64,000 bases of DNA from Quillaja saponaria (taxonomy: Eukaryota > Streptophyta > Magnoliopsida > Fabales > Quillajaceae). A program made the position numbers and the translations under genes. The notes beneath the pieces are model-generated. The model had not been told where the DNA came from, did not search any database, and was given only the letters and a program-made list of their open reading frames with translations. Each line of letters starts with the position of its first letter. The stretch's first letter is position 1. The stretch covers positions 24,208,092-24,272,091 of the forward strand of contig CM055611.1 in assembly GCA_029379385.1 (NCBI GenBank), written 5' to 3'. This document shows, in pieces, positions 48,718 through 59,861 of the stretch.

Positions 48718-49030
48718 TCATGGAGATTGACCACTTTGAGACTGAGTTTCAATAGGAGAAGCACAACACTTGCAACAAGAGCCTGGAGGTGGAGGTGTGC
48801 AGCATACACAAGCAGGGCATATCGGTCCCGAAGCTGCAAGGTACAAACAATGGAATTGTTCATGTCAAAATCAGAATCTTATGTTTATGGTTAACAAAAT
48901 AAATTTTAGATTAGTTGTTGAATCAATTACCTAGTAGAGACCTTGATGCATCACAAGGTAAAGTTGGAGCCATAACCATGGCAAATATGAAAAGGGTTAC
49001 CAAAGTGCACCTTAAAGAGTTGCTTGCCAT
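48718..49030 (-). CDS. Small secreted cysteine-rich peptide (copy 4, diverged tail)
   Basis: Exons 48931-49030 and 48718-48833 give 71 residues. The signal peptide is MASNSLRCTLVTLFIFAMVM; the spacer (APTLPCDASRSLLASG) differs from copies 2 and 3. The core PICPACVCCTPPPPGSCCKC, then CASPIETQ, is unchanged. The last residues are SQSGQSP instead of PLNYHTP. An extra cysteine sits at signal position 8 and another in the spacer. Conservation is concentrated in the mature core, which is what a bioactive peptide would show. It lies 0.7 kb downstream of MIOX on the same strand. Confidence 0.83.
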
Positions 49031-49097
49031 TGCTTACAGGAAAAGAAAATGCTTAAGATTTATTCAGATGATGATTAGAGACATGAATCTAATGGCA

Positions 49098-49105
49098 TAT
49101 TTATA
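49098..49105 (-). promoter_or_regulatory. TATA box of peptide gene copy 4
   Basis: TATAAATA on the minus strand, 68 bp upstream of the ATG. Confidence 0.65.
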
Positions 49106-49737
49106 CTGGTTGTTGAGGGTCTAGCATAAGGTATGCTGGGGATCTAAGGTACATTGTCCTTGTGTTTGCCGTGATGTTTGAATTTCCAATTGTGTTGGTT
49201 GGTCTTAGTTGCAAAAATGGAATTTTGAATAGGATGTACTACATCTTGAAGATACGTTAGGCCATTTATTACTTTCAAAGCTTATCTTCCTTCAAACAGA
49301 AGCCTAAATGTTGACCCTGATTTTTTTCTTCTTGTGCTGCTGAACCCTGAAATGTTGAATTTTTATTATTTGTAGATGTAAACATTTTTGATTTCATAAC
49401 TGTATCACTCTGTTTTTTCAAAGCAAATATCATATTCAACTAAATAATTTTCATGCAAGTTAAAACTTGAAAGCTGGGAAAAACCTGAATGAAATATTTC
49501 ACTGGAAGATCTTATTGAATAAGAAATCTGAATCAAATATTTCACATAACCCTCAACTACTGCTACTACTATTTGACCCAAGATTCTTAAACTCTAGCAC
49601 CAAAGATAGAAAATACTACTACAAGCCAGTATGTCACATTGTCACTCCATCTACTTTTCATACATTATAGCTAGCTTGCTGCTTTTACATCAGACTTGTA
49701 ATCTTCAAAGCATAACACTGTTGATAGCTCCCAAGTT

Positions 49738-52492
49738 TCACCATCTTAGCTTTTCAGGGCAGTACTGCATCAAAAAGAGAAAATTATAGTGTTGGTTTAG
49801 AATAATGGGTTTAAATAAAGATTAAAATTTAAGAAAACAATGTAAATGACATAAAAGTTTATACCTTTTCAATGAGAGAGAGGTAGTATGGCTTGACTTT
49901 TTCAACATCAATTCTGACTTTGCTCTTGCTATAAAGGTCATATTTGCTGCAAAGTATGTTTACCATTAATGCATTTGATATGTTTTGAACTAAATGAAAG
50001 AATTCAGTGAATGTCTTACTTGAAAACTTGGAGCCATTTCAGATTCTCAACATCCTCCTGATTCATTAAGTGCTTATATGCTGCTGACTTATGTAATGCT
50101 GCAATAGAACAATATTAATCTTGATTTTCAATAAAATCTGATGGCTTAAAGATATTTTTCCGGCCGTCTAATTTCTGTACTTACAATAGAATGAGTGGTA
50201 TCTGATAATGAAAAGAGCAGCTGAAGGTAGAGTAGTCTTATTCTCCTTTGCTACCTGACATTGACATTCCATAGTTGAACTCTTTCAACATGTCTATCAG
50301 AAAAAATTAAGCAAATCTGTTGGTTGGAGTTTAAAGGGTTTTTACCAAATACATGTAGTCATCATGTCCCCATGACATCATTACATTGTTAAGTCCACAT
50401 CCCTCTGAATAAACTCCACATTGAGTGTTGTAAGCAGGATTATGGTAGTCTGGATTTTCCTTGAAATACTGAGGTAGCAAAGTTCAAAATATATAACTTA
50501 GACATTGATTTCCAATAACAGATTGTAATTTCTCGAAGGGTAGAAATTTTATGGAAGAATGAATACCTTGTGATGAACAATTGATTCATCGAAAGCGCAA
50601 CCAACGGGGTAAGTGTCACCTGCAAGTGTTCATGAATCATGATGAGTAATATTGTAAAACAAGAGATTTGAGACATGAAGCTCTACTGTGTGTATATATA
50701 TATATATATAAACAACATATACACTCACCTACAACAGCCCATTGAGGAAGCCCACCAAAGCTAGGAAGAAGAAGCACCTTCCCAAGATCTACACACATTC
50801 AAACAACCACATTGATTAGTTCCTAGACAAATAATATTCCTCTCCCAAGTAATTAACAAATTAGGAGCAATAGTACCATGGATAAGGCCAGTCAAGTGTA
50901 GCCACTCCTCATTGGGGTAGTCTTTTCTAATGGCTTCAGCTGTCTGCAGCAAATGTTCAATTTGTGGTTCATCCAAGTCAGGATCACTTTCATCAACTAC
51001 ATCATTAAGGAGTTCACAACATTCCCATATGCTCATTTCCACTCTGTTCAATTTTCCATACTCGTCTCTCATCCTCTTCACCTGTAGTAATTAGAATGAC
51101 TTCAGCAACATTTTTTGATTTTTTTAATCCCGAAATAATTGAAAAGATTTAAGCTTTAAAAGGGAAAACATGTGATGATGTGATGTGCTTACAAAATCAT
51201 AAGTTTGGTTGATGTGATTGATTCTATAGAAGTTCTCCACTCCTTGTCGCCTCTCACTTTCAGCATCATAATCTCTAATTCACAATAGCTTTTAAGGTTA
51301 GCATCATATGATAAATCATTTAAAAGTTAAGATAATTCACCAACACCACACATAAATTTTGTGCATTATAGACAGTTTCATGTCAATGATGAGAAAAAAT
51401 AAATAAAGTAAAGCTAATTGCACCAACACTACACATTAATTTTGGGCATTACAGATAGTTTCATGCCAATGATGAGAAAAAAAGAAAAAAGATATGCTCG
51501 AAGTCCATGTCCAGAGTGCTATAGTAACCCAACCCAGTCAAGTGGTTTTTGGTAGAATGGACAGACGATGATGGAGTACAAATTATCTGCCTTACTATAA
51601 ATTAAAATTCAACTTAACCGCTTCGTCCACTATTTGTTGTTAAGTTACAATAATAGAGATATAGATAACAAAAAATAAAAATAAAAATAAAAAACAGAAA
51701 AAGAAAAATCGAATAGAGTGATTAATCGGTCGAGGATTCTCATAAAACACAATTTATTACTTTAATTGTGCATTTTCTGAGCTAACTTAGGCCTTGTTGG
51801 GTGTCCAAAATTCTCAACTTATCTTAGTAGAGGTATATAACTAAATAAGCCATTAATAATTATGATGACCTTAATAGTTATCTGATTTTTCATTGGCTGT
51901 TCTTGTAACTCATCCAACAAGATTTGTACTCCAAAAAAATTATTGGGAGTTCCATAGCCTTTTAATAAGAAATGATTTGTACATATGTATATATATGGAA
52001 TAAGGACAAGCGTGATATTACTGGGCCAAATAGATTGGACTCTTAATTATAGGATTGGCAGGCATATTTTTACTGGGTTTTTATCAAAATAAATAAATAA
52101 ATAAAACTATGCAAAGTGGTTAACCTAAATGTCTGGCCAAAAGAGTTTGTATGTGGCAACAAAAATCCACCATCCAATAATTCCTTCTCATCAACTGCGG
52201 CTTTCTTTTGCTCTGCTCCATCTCCTGTGACAATTAAAAATAAATAATTGAAAAACAAAATTCATGGAAAATTTTAGGACTTGTATAGTTCATCATCTAT
52301 TTCAAGAAAAATAAAAAAATAAATTATGAACACCAAGAATTTTTTAGGAAAAAAAAAATGATGAAAAAATTGTATCAAATTAAGGAAAATCAAGGAAATA
52401 CAGCCTAAAAAAAAAAAAAAAAAAAAACAAAGATTAGGGTTTAAAAAAAAAAATTTACCAAATTCATGAGGCTGGTCAATGAGGATAGTCAT
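49738..52492 (-). CDS. MIOX: Myo-inositol oxygenase
   Basis: Converts myo-inositol plus oxygen to D-glucuronate in the cytosol, feeding UDP-glucuronate and cell-wall sugar synthesis. Eleven exons splice cleanly by GT-AG to 304 residues: 52459-52492, 52125-52224, 51193-51274, 50877-51081, 50729-50788, 50567-50619, 50346-50468, 50185-50254, 50020-50098, 49865-49946, 49738-49764. Diagnostic stretches: [62 protein letters not shown] (metal-binding His-Asp), [33 protein letters not shown], and the C-terminus EKLRW. The di-iron His/Asp ligands expected of the family are in place. Length is close to plant homologues (about 310). No lesion is seen. The start is the first ATG, in MTILIDQP, the usual plant N-terminus. 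Confidence 0.96.
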
Positions 52493-52610
52493 CCTGACTC
52501 AAAAGATGAAGCACAAAAACTGAAGAAAAATAAATAAGCAAAGAAATTTAAAGCAACAAAGAGAAAGAGTTTGAGTAGTAGTTGCATTGTGGACTTTGTT
52601 AAATGTTTGG

Positions 52611-52618
52611 TATTTATA
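52611..52618 (-). promoter_or_regulatory. TATA box of MIOX
   Basis: TATAAATA on the minus strand about 120 bp upstream of the MIOX start, with a CCAAT just upstream of it (GGCCAATTATAAATACC). Confidence 0.5.
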
Positions 52619-52619
52619 A

Positions 52620-54539
52620 TTGGCCGGAAGTCCTTCCCTGAGAATTCGGAGTTCCTGAGTCCTTCCCTGAAAAATCTACAAGTTTTCTTTCTTTTTTTAA
52701 TTTCTATTTTTATTATTATTTATCACTTAATGAAAAATTGAATTATTATTTTACACCAAAAGTAAAAGTTTTAGAGCAGGAGTCCCATGCAAGTCGGAGT
52801 CAGTTTTAGATTTTTGTTAATCGTATTGGCTTTATTATTACCAAACTTTCAATTTTCTTTGTGGGTCCCATAATTTGATAATATCAATGTCCTCATGACT
52901 GAGTCAGCTATGTGTTGGATATCATAATTCAAGTGGACGGTGTTGAGATCACATGACGTGGCATCTGGTGTTATGTTCCCTTGTTATTATCAGGCGCTTT
53001 TGATATTTCAATCCCTTTTTCAATTTTTGGATGCTTCCTTTTTATTTATTACTTGTTAAGCTTGGTTTGATTTTGGTGTCACCACCGAGAGAGAACACCT
53101 GCCACAAGACATCTTAGGTCACTGCACGTATATCTTAGCGTATACTAATTTACATTAAAAAATTAAATTTAATATTTATTAAGAAGATAATATTCATTAA
53201 AAAAAATTAATTTTTATATCTTTACCGACAGAAATGAGTGAGACATCTTGTTAGAATAGAAAATATATTAATATTTTGTTATTATGTCAAAGAATTGCGT
53301 AACTCAAAAGTTAAAATTGTTTGGTAACGAATAGTTAAGTGTTAATTTATTTCAATTTTATCCTTACTTGATTGGACTAACATAACCCTAATTCAATCTC
53401 AATTCGAAATACGTGAAAAGATTGTGAAGATATTAGTCAAACATGAATTCGGCTGTAGATAACTCAGATGAAGAATACAAGGCACCAGCCGAAGTGATAA
53501 GTATACATTGACTTACTATTAATAGATTTTTCTTTTAATTGTGAAATGATATGGTCAAGAGAAAGAGGGATCCTGAACTTAGATTTGTTCTAAATTCAAA
53601 GGGTAAAATTGTCTTACAAATACCAATACAGGAGATGATCCAAATCCAAGAAAAAGAAAAACGTGGCGACTCGTATGTTGTCAGGTACAGAATGCTACGG
53701 ATCACTCGCACCGAGGAAACTGCAGATGTAATATCATTTTCAACAAGCTGTGATGCTCTGTAGAATGTAGATTCATTCACGGAAAATATAGTTTATGGGC
53801 CAGATGATAATATAAAGTTGCTTTCATGGCTGGCTGGCAAGCAATCTTTTCCTTGTACTTTTATAACAACTTGCACAAAAATATCTTTCTTTCTTTAAGA
53901 ATTTTATGTGGTTGTGGGTGAGTCATCAGCCACCGTTCAATAAAATAAGGAAAGCAAATGGAGCAACCACAATTTGTTACTATAATCTGGCAACAAACTA
54001 TGAAGCACGATACTGATGTTGTGACTGTGACACAATACGGCAGTGTAGCAATCAGTAGTTCCAATGGCACAATTCCATAGTTAAAAACTTTCAGCAAAAC
54101 AGTAAAGATATAATAAGAAAATTGTATTATTTTTCACGAAAAAGATGGCTGCTTATCTGCATAGAAGCAGCCCTCTCTCCGGATAAAATAGAGCATCTCT
54201 CAGTTTATTATAAGATCACATTTACAAGTTACAAAATCATATTTTTTTCTGCTATGGTTTGTCAATATATGTAAAACTTGTCCTGCAACCAAGATACCAA
54301 AAGAATGTATATAACTAGATGTTCATCAATAATTTTGGATTACATGCTTAAGTTGGATAGCAAGGAACCTAACTGGTGAATCTACAGAGTTAACAATGAT
54401 AAATATGTAAGGAAACGTAAAATTTATACCTCAAATGAAGCAAGACATGAGTTTGTTATCCCAGTGACCACCACCTCATCCAGTTAGAAATCAACTTTTT
54501 CTGTTTTGTGATGTCATTGGCTGTTCTCTCTTTTCTACA
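52620..54539. other. Intergenic between MIOX and MED6
   Basis: No confident gene. A 70-codon open frame at 53551-53763 (plus; KRKRDPELRF and onward) and a nearby short one at 53443 (MNSAVDNSDEEYKAPAEV) look protein-like but cannot be joined in phase and are not recognised. Confidence 0.5.
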
Positions 54540-57500
54540 TCAAAATTTCATTCTTTTAGCAGGGCCTTGATCAATTATGGGATCAAGTGTAGGCGGTTGG
54601 GACTCTCCTGCTTGCTGAGTTTCGGTGCCTGTCTCAGTTTCTGCAGTTGCTGGCGGATTATAACCTTCTGGAAATGGTGGTGGAGGTGGAGCAGGAGGTA
54701 GCTGCATGAAATAAATAATATCCATCTCTTAGGATCAAATGCAGCAATATGAAATAATATTGAATAAAATTAGTTTGAGATACATCGACCAATTTCTGCA
54801 CAATTCTTTCTAATTTGTGTTCTCTACAAGTTACAAAATCAACTGTTTCTTTAACCACTTTCAGACTCAGTCCTTAGAAAGATTACCACAAAGGCCGAAA
54901 TGATTATATAGCTTTCATAAATTTTCACTAAATTTCAACCATGACAAAGCATCTTAAGAACTTCTTTTAAAATACAAAAGCTTTTTTCAACAAGGATGCA
55001 CAGGTATGATCTCTTATGTCAACAAACCTTGCGCTGTAAGGATGCGAGAATGTGATCCACTCTCTTAACTTCCTTAAAATCTATGGTCTCTTTTCCAGCC
55101 TTTGATTCAAATGCAGGCTCATTGTCAGAATCAACTGCATGAAATTCAAAAAATAAAAAGCAGTAAATTGATGCAGATTAAAATAATATCAACATTATAG
55201 GCCCACAAAAAAGAAAGATTGTTGATAGGTGAAAGGAGGGCGATAATATTTACTAATAGAACAAAGAAAACATTGTGATGGTAACTAAACCAGTAGACAT
55301 TATCGGTTTCACAGATGCTCTGAACAAAACACAGAATAATAGAAGCAGCTTGCCTCACCAAATCAATCCATACAAACTCTAACAACAGATGATCATAAGG
55401 CCTGACATAATGCTTAATGAGTAAAGAAGCAGGCGAGTCTAACACAGTACCAAATAAGTTTGCATAGATTTATTTTATCCTTAGGGACTTGGTGCTACAA
55501 ATTATCCCTATAAACAAGGAAGGTAAATTAGAAATTAAGAAATATTGGATCTAAGAAGAAACAAACAGGTTAGGATAAGTGAGCACTGCCTGAGTTTACT
55601 ACATTGTAACAGAAGATGAATTCAAAACAGGAGTTAAAGACACTGTTGCATACATGCATGTTAAGAATAAAATATAATAGATATACAAGTAGCACTTTCT
55701 TGGCAAGGCATTGAGATTCTGATTATTAAAGAACCAAATGAATTAGTCAAAATGACTTAAAGAAATACATGTTATTTATATATGTGTATGTGTACGTGTT
55801 GGATATACAACACGAAAGACCAACAAGCACAACATACCATATCCAATCTTCTCCAACTTGGAAGCTGCAGAAGTAAAAGCCTTTGATATATAAAAAAGTG
55901 CCCTTCCCTGAAACATAAATTACACTATCAAGATAAATGTGAATTTCTCTCTTGGAATAAGACATAAAACAAGGTGCATTATGTTAAGTTGGAACAGCTT
56001 TTAAATGTGAGTACCCTAACCTACACTGCTACAATTTCAATCCTGGAGAATAAGAACCTGATACTTCATATCAGAAAAACAAAACTGTAAGTATAAATTT
56101 CAACGTAAAAAATTACTTTCCATTATTTTGTTACACTAAACATCAACAAGAAAATCTCATTATGTAAGTAGTCATACTGCAATGAACCCTAGACTCACAC
56201 TAAACAAGAAAAGGAAATTTTTTAAAAGAAGAAAAAGTAAGAACTCACTATTCGAGCAGCAAAAACATTACCGAGCTGCGGTGCTTGGTATATTGAGCCA
56301 TCCAAGATATAATAAGCCAGCATTGGCGTGACTTTTTCAGGGCCATCTCTTCTTTGCTTGCGCATAATAAATAGGTGGGGTTCCATCACTTCACTAAGCA
56401 TGTATTCTATGCCAGTCATTTTCCTGTGAACAAAAAAGTTACCCATTTTTAACAGTACCTTGTCCCAGCTATAGGAGGCCAGCCATTGATGATGAAACCA
56501 ATTAGTTCAGACCTACTTCTTTTATATAAAAATCAAATTTAACTCTCTCTTATTCATATATATACAGCTTAGTCGCACTAACCCAATACCTAGATCAGAA
56601 GCCAAGTAACAGGCTCTCTCTCCATCAATTTTAATTTGTACAAAAAAAAAAGAAAATACATTGCATATATCTGTCCATGCTAGAATATAAGTTATTTATT
56701 TTTTTAAGCTTAAACAAAAACAGAAATGATAAAAAAATTAAAATGTAAGCTTAAATAATTAATACTCACCAATCACGTTGCATATCTAACAAAAGAACAC
56801 CCTGAAAAGCTCTTGAACCAGAACACCAAAGTGAGGCTAAAAATACAATCTTATCCCAAAGAAGATGCCACGAAAGACGATGATCATAGAAAATCCTTAC
56901 ATTACTTTCTAACCAAACTCCCCAAATCACTGCAAAGAGAGCACATCTTCACAAACACTTCACCTCTTTTTTCCCCGAAATTGAGATAATGAATCATCAA
57001 AAACTCACGCAAAGAGCCCGAACAAACTCAAGAAATGCCCAAAAAATAAGATACTTTTTTATTTAGATTTTAGATAGAAAGAAACTTGAATTGTCCTAGA
57101 AGCAATTCTTTCTGATTTATTTTGTAAATAGGAAAACAGGCACATTGAAATATCAGAGTAGCCAAGGAAGCAATTTGAATCTAGATTCTTCAGTACCTTG
57201 ATTATCAAAGAAATATAAGATCATGTTTCTCGTACATTTCTGTCAATCTTCTGAAGCTATGTAACTATGTCCATAATATACTAGCCACCACCATAAAATA
57301 GTACTTGTTAACTCCAGCTTTACCTAGAGAAATTAGGTCCCATGTGAAACGATCTCAAGATAGGTTTCACTGATTGTACATTAGAGGTAAAAAGCCTCTT
57401 TTGTTGTGGTGTTGAAAGTTAAATTAGCAACAGAAAGGACAATGTCTCTAATATTATTTCCTTTCAGAAAACAAAATGGAAGATCAATCATAAAACACGA

Positions 57501-58449
57501 TGTCATACCCTAAGTTCAAGATATGAACACTTCTAAATTAGTCATTATGTCTAAGGACATGTCAAGCTCATGCTTTGTCCATTGACTGAAACTACCTATA
57601 TAGTGGGAGCAATACATTTTCAAGCCATCAAATTTCCCTGCTCGCTACCAAAACTAAATGTGAATTGAGCTTTCAGCATGGTTATACTACCGGCACAACA
57701 TAAACACCAAGTCTTAACTCAATGTATTCAGATACATCATCTATTTCTTCCTGGTTAGACAGTTACGTCGTCAACTACATATATTTCTTGATCATTTTCA
57801 CTCGTGTATATCTTTCAACAATCTTGGTTTCTTTTTGCTTCTCTCAAACTGGACTATCTCACCCCTCCAAACAACTGGATTTGTATGTCTGCAGCATATA
57901 TCAGGCAAATTTTTCTTGTCTAATCTTTAGGGCATACTTTCTTCAATCAGAAAAATTCAAATTAAAGTACGAAACTTTACCAACCTAAATTTTTGCAATA
58001 CCATTTCAGCAAACAAAAAGGCAGAAAGTTCAGAATTTCAAGCTCTTCTCTTATCAACCTGTTCCCTCAGCAAACGGGAAGACCTCTAGATAATCAATAA
58101 ACCTTCAAAAACTAACATTCAAGATCATTACTACTTCCTGAAACCGTAGATAACACACAATTGATCACACAAAACACATGTATATGACGTCATAGTGAGA
58201 GGTTCTATCTTACGAGAGTTGAGAAACGTCAAGAGGGTGAACGGAACGCAGTCGGAGCTGTTCATTGTTGCAAGTCCATTCGTAGAAGGGAGACAAAGCG
58301 AAGTAATCGAAGACTAGGTTGCGATCGAGGGGGTAGGAGTTGAGCCAGAGCTGGTCTCTGAAGCATATTCCGGTCATGTCCGTACCTGGAGGAGGTGGAG
58401 CCGGCGGAGGACCACCCTCGAAATTTTGGTTTACCGGCGGCGTCGCCAT
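54540..58449 (-). CDS. MED6: Mediator of RNA polymerase II transcription subunit 6
   Basis: Head-module subunit of the nuclear Mediator complex, linking transcription factors to RNA polymerase II. Five exons: 58214-58449, 56249-56423, 55838-55907, 55028-55134, 54540-54701, giving 249 residues, close to Arabidopsis MED6. Diagnostic stretches: [104 protein letters not shown], then a basic/leucine helix ([11 protein letters not shown]) and a proline-rich tail ([13 protein letters not shown]). It ends AKRMKF. The large first intron (about 1.8 kb) holds no gene. The start ATG gives the normal proline-rich N-terminus. Intact. Confidence 0.96.
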
Positions 58450-58739
58450 TTTCAGTTTTGGATGCTTGCTTGAAAGGCTGCGAGAAACTGGTCAGCACTT
58501 GAAGCTATTTGGTACTTGGCTCCTTTCAGTCGAGAGAAGGAGAGTATTAATAGTAAAATTGTCGCGAGACCAAAGATAATGTCGTTTTATACAATGAAAC
58601 CACACAATTGGAAAAGGGGAATTATACTAGAGAGGGATGAAATTGAAAATCTAATATTATTCATGTAATTCAATTGTCAAAGATTCGAATTAAATTTCAA
58701 TTTTACTTTACATCACCAAATATTTGAGCATCTAAGACT

Positions 58740-58905
58740 ATGGGGTTTATATTGGATGAATAATTTGTCAATTTGTTGTGGTATTGTAAAGGAGTTGTGG
58801 ATCGATTAGTTCTAACCATGTTAGCTACCAATCTATTCAACAACTTATTTCCCAAATTCCTATTATAGAGTCCTTGGTTTTGGAGTTCTTGTGGATTCAT
58901 TCTAT
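58740..58905 (+). pseudogene. Fragment of an F-box/LRR gene
   Basis: Matches part of the main exon of the F-box gene at 60540-60700: CAATTTGTTGTGGTATTGTA and onward to GAGTCCTTGGTTTTGGAG. It covers only that stretch, with indels. A dead fragment of a paralogue. Confidence 0.7.
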
Positions 58906-59861
58906 AATATTTCTATAGCCTGACATTATATATATTTCTGTCAATAGCATTTCTTATTTTTATTTGTTTTTTATGGTTTGGGTGGAGAATGATACTAAGA
59001 CTAAATTTTTATTATTGTTGATATGACACGATGACTAACTATATTCTACTCTATCATATTTATAAGAAAAGAGAAAAGAGATATTGTATACTAAATAAGG
59101 AGAATTTTTCTCTTATTTAAATTTACCTTGCCGTTGCTCGAACCAATAAGTTCACCTTATATTTCTAAGTTGAGCTAAAGTTATATATTTAAATTAATCC
59201 CTAATTTCAATTTATGTCGCTAATATAGGCATGTTAGATCGATCCTTCGGATTTTTATTTTTATTTTTTTAATTAAGGAAAATTAGATGTTTGAACGAAA
59301 TAAATGTGACTTTTTATTTTGAAAATGTTATTGCTAAATAATATATATACATGAAAATGAAAATCTAAGGATTTTTTTGTTTTTTTGGTAGAAGATGTAA
59401 CCTTTATGTCTGATTGCGAAATAATCATGCTAAGGTGCCAATTGAACTGGTATTTTTTATAATTAATTTTTCTTATAAATTAAAAATTTTAAAAGATAAA
59501 GAGAATGAGAAAATAATGAAAATAAAATATAAATTTGCAATATATTAAGGTCGTTAAACAAAAAAAATTGAAAATTTTAAAAAATATATAATATTATATT
59601 TATCCAATATGTATATACATTGGACTCAAATTGGGATAGTAATATGTTATTATCAATAACGTCTTTTAACTACCATATTGAACAAAAACCCCAATAAAAG
59701 AAGAAACTACAAACCTTCCCAACCCAACCTAGCTAGGGTATAGTATTCCTCTACTTTTTTTCTAAGCTTTAAGGCAGCTGCCACTTTAAGAAGAAGAAAA
59801 GACATGGAGGGCAGTCACAAAGAATCAGAACATACAGATCAACTATTAAAAAGAAAACAAT
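58906..59861. other. Intergenic, AT-rich, no gene seen
   Basis: Between the F-box fragment and the F-box gene. No conserved frame. Possible promoter material for the F-box gene lies near the right edge. Confidence 0.5.

Noticed and set aside
57722..57988. 88-codon plus-strand frame inside the first MED6 intron
   Set aside because: No recognisable domain, no start context or splice support; intronic chance frame.
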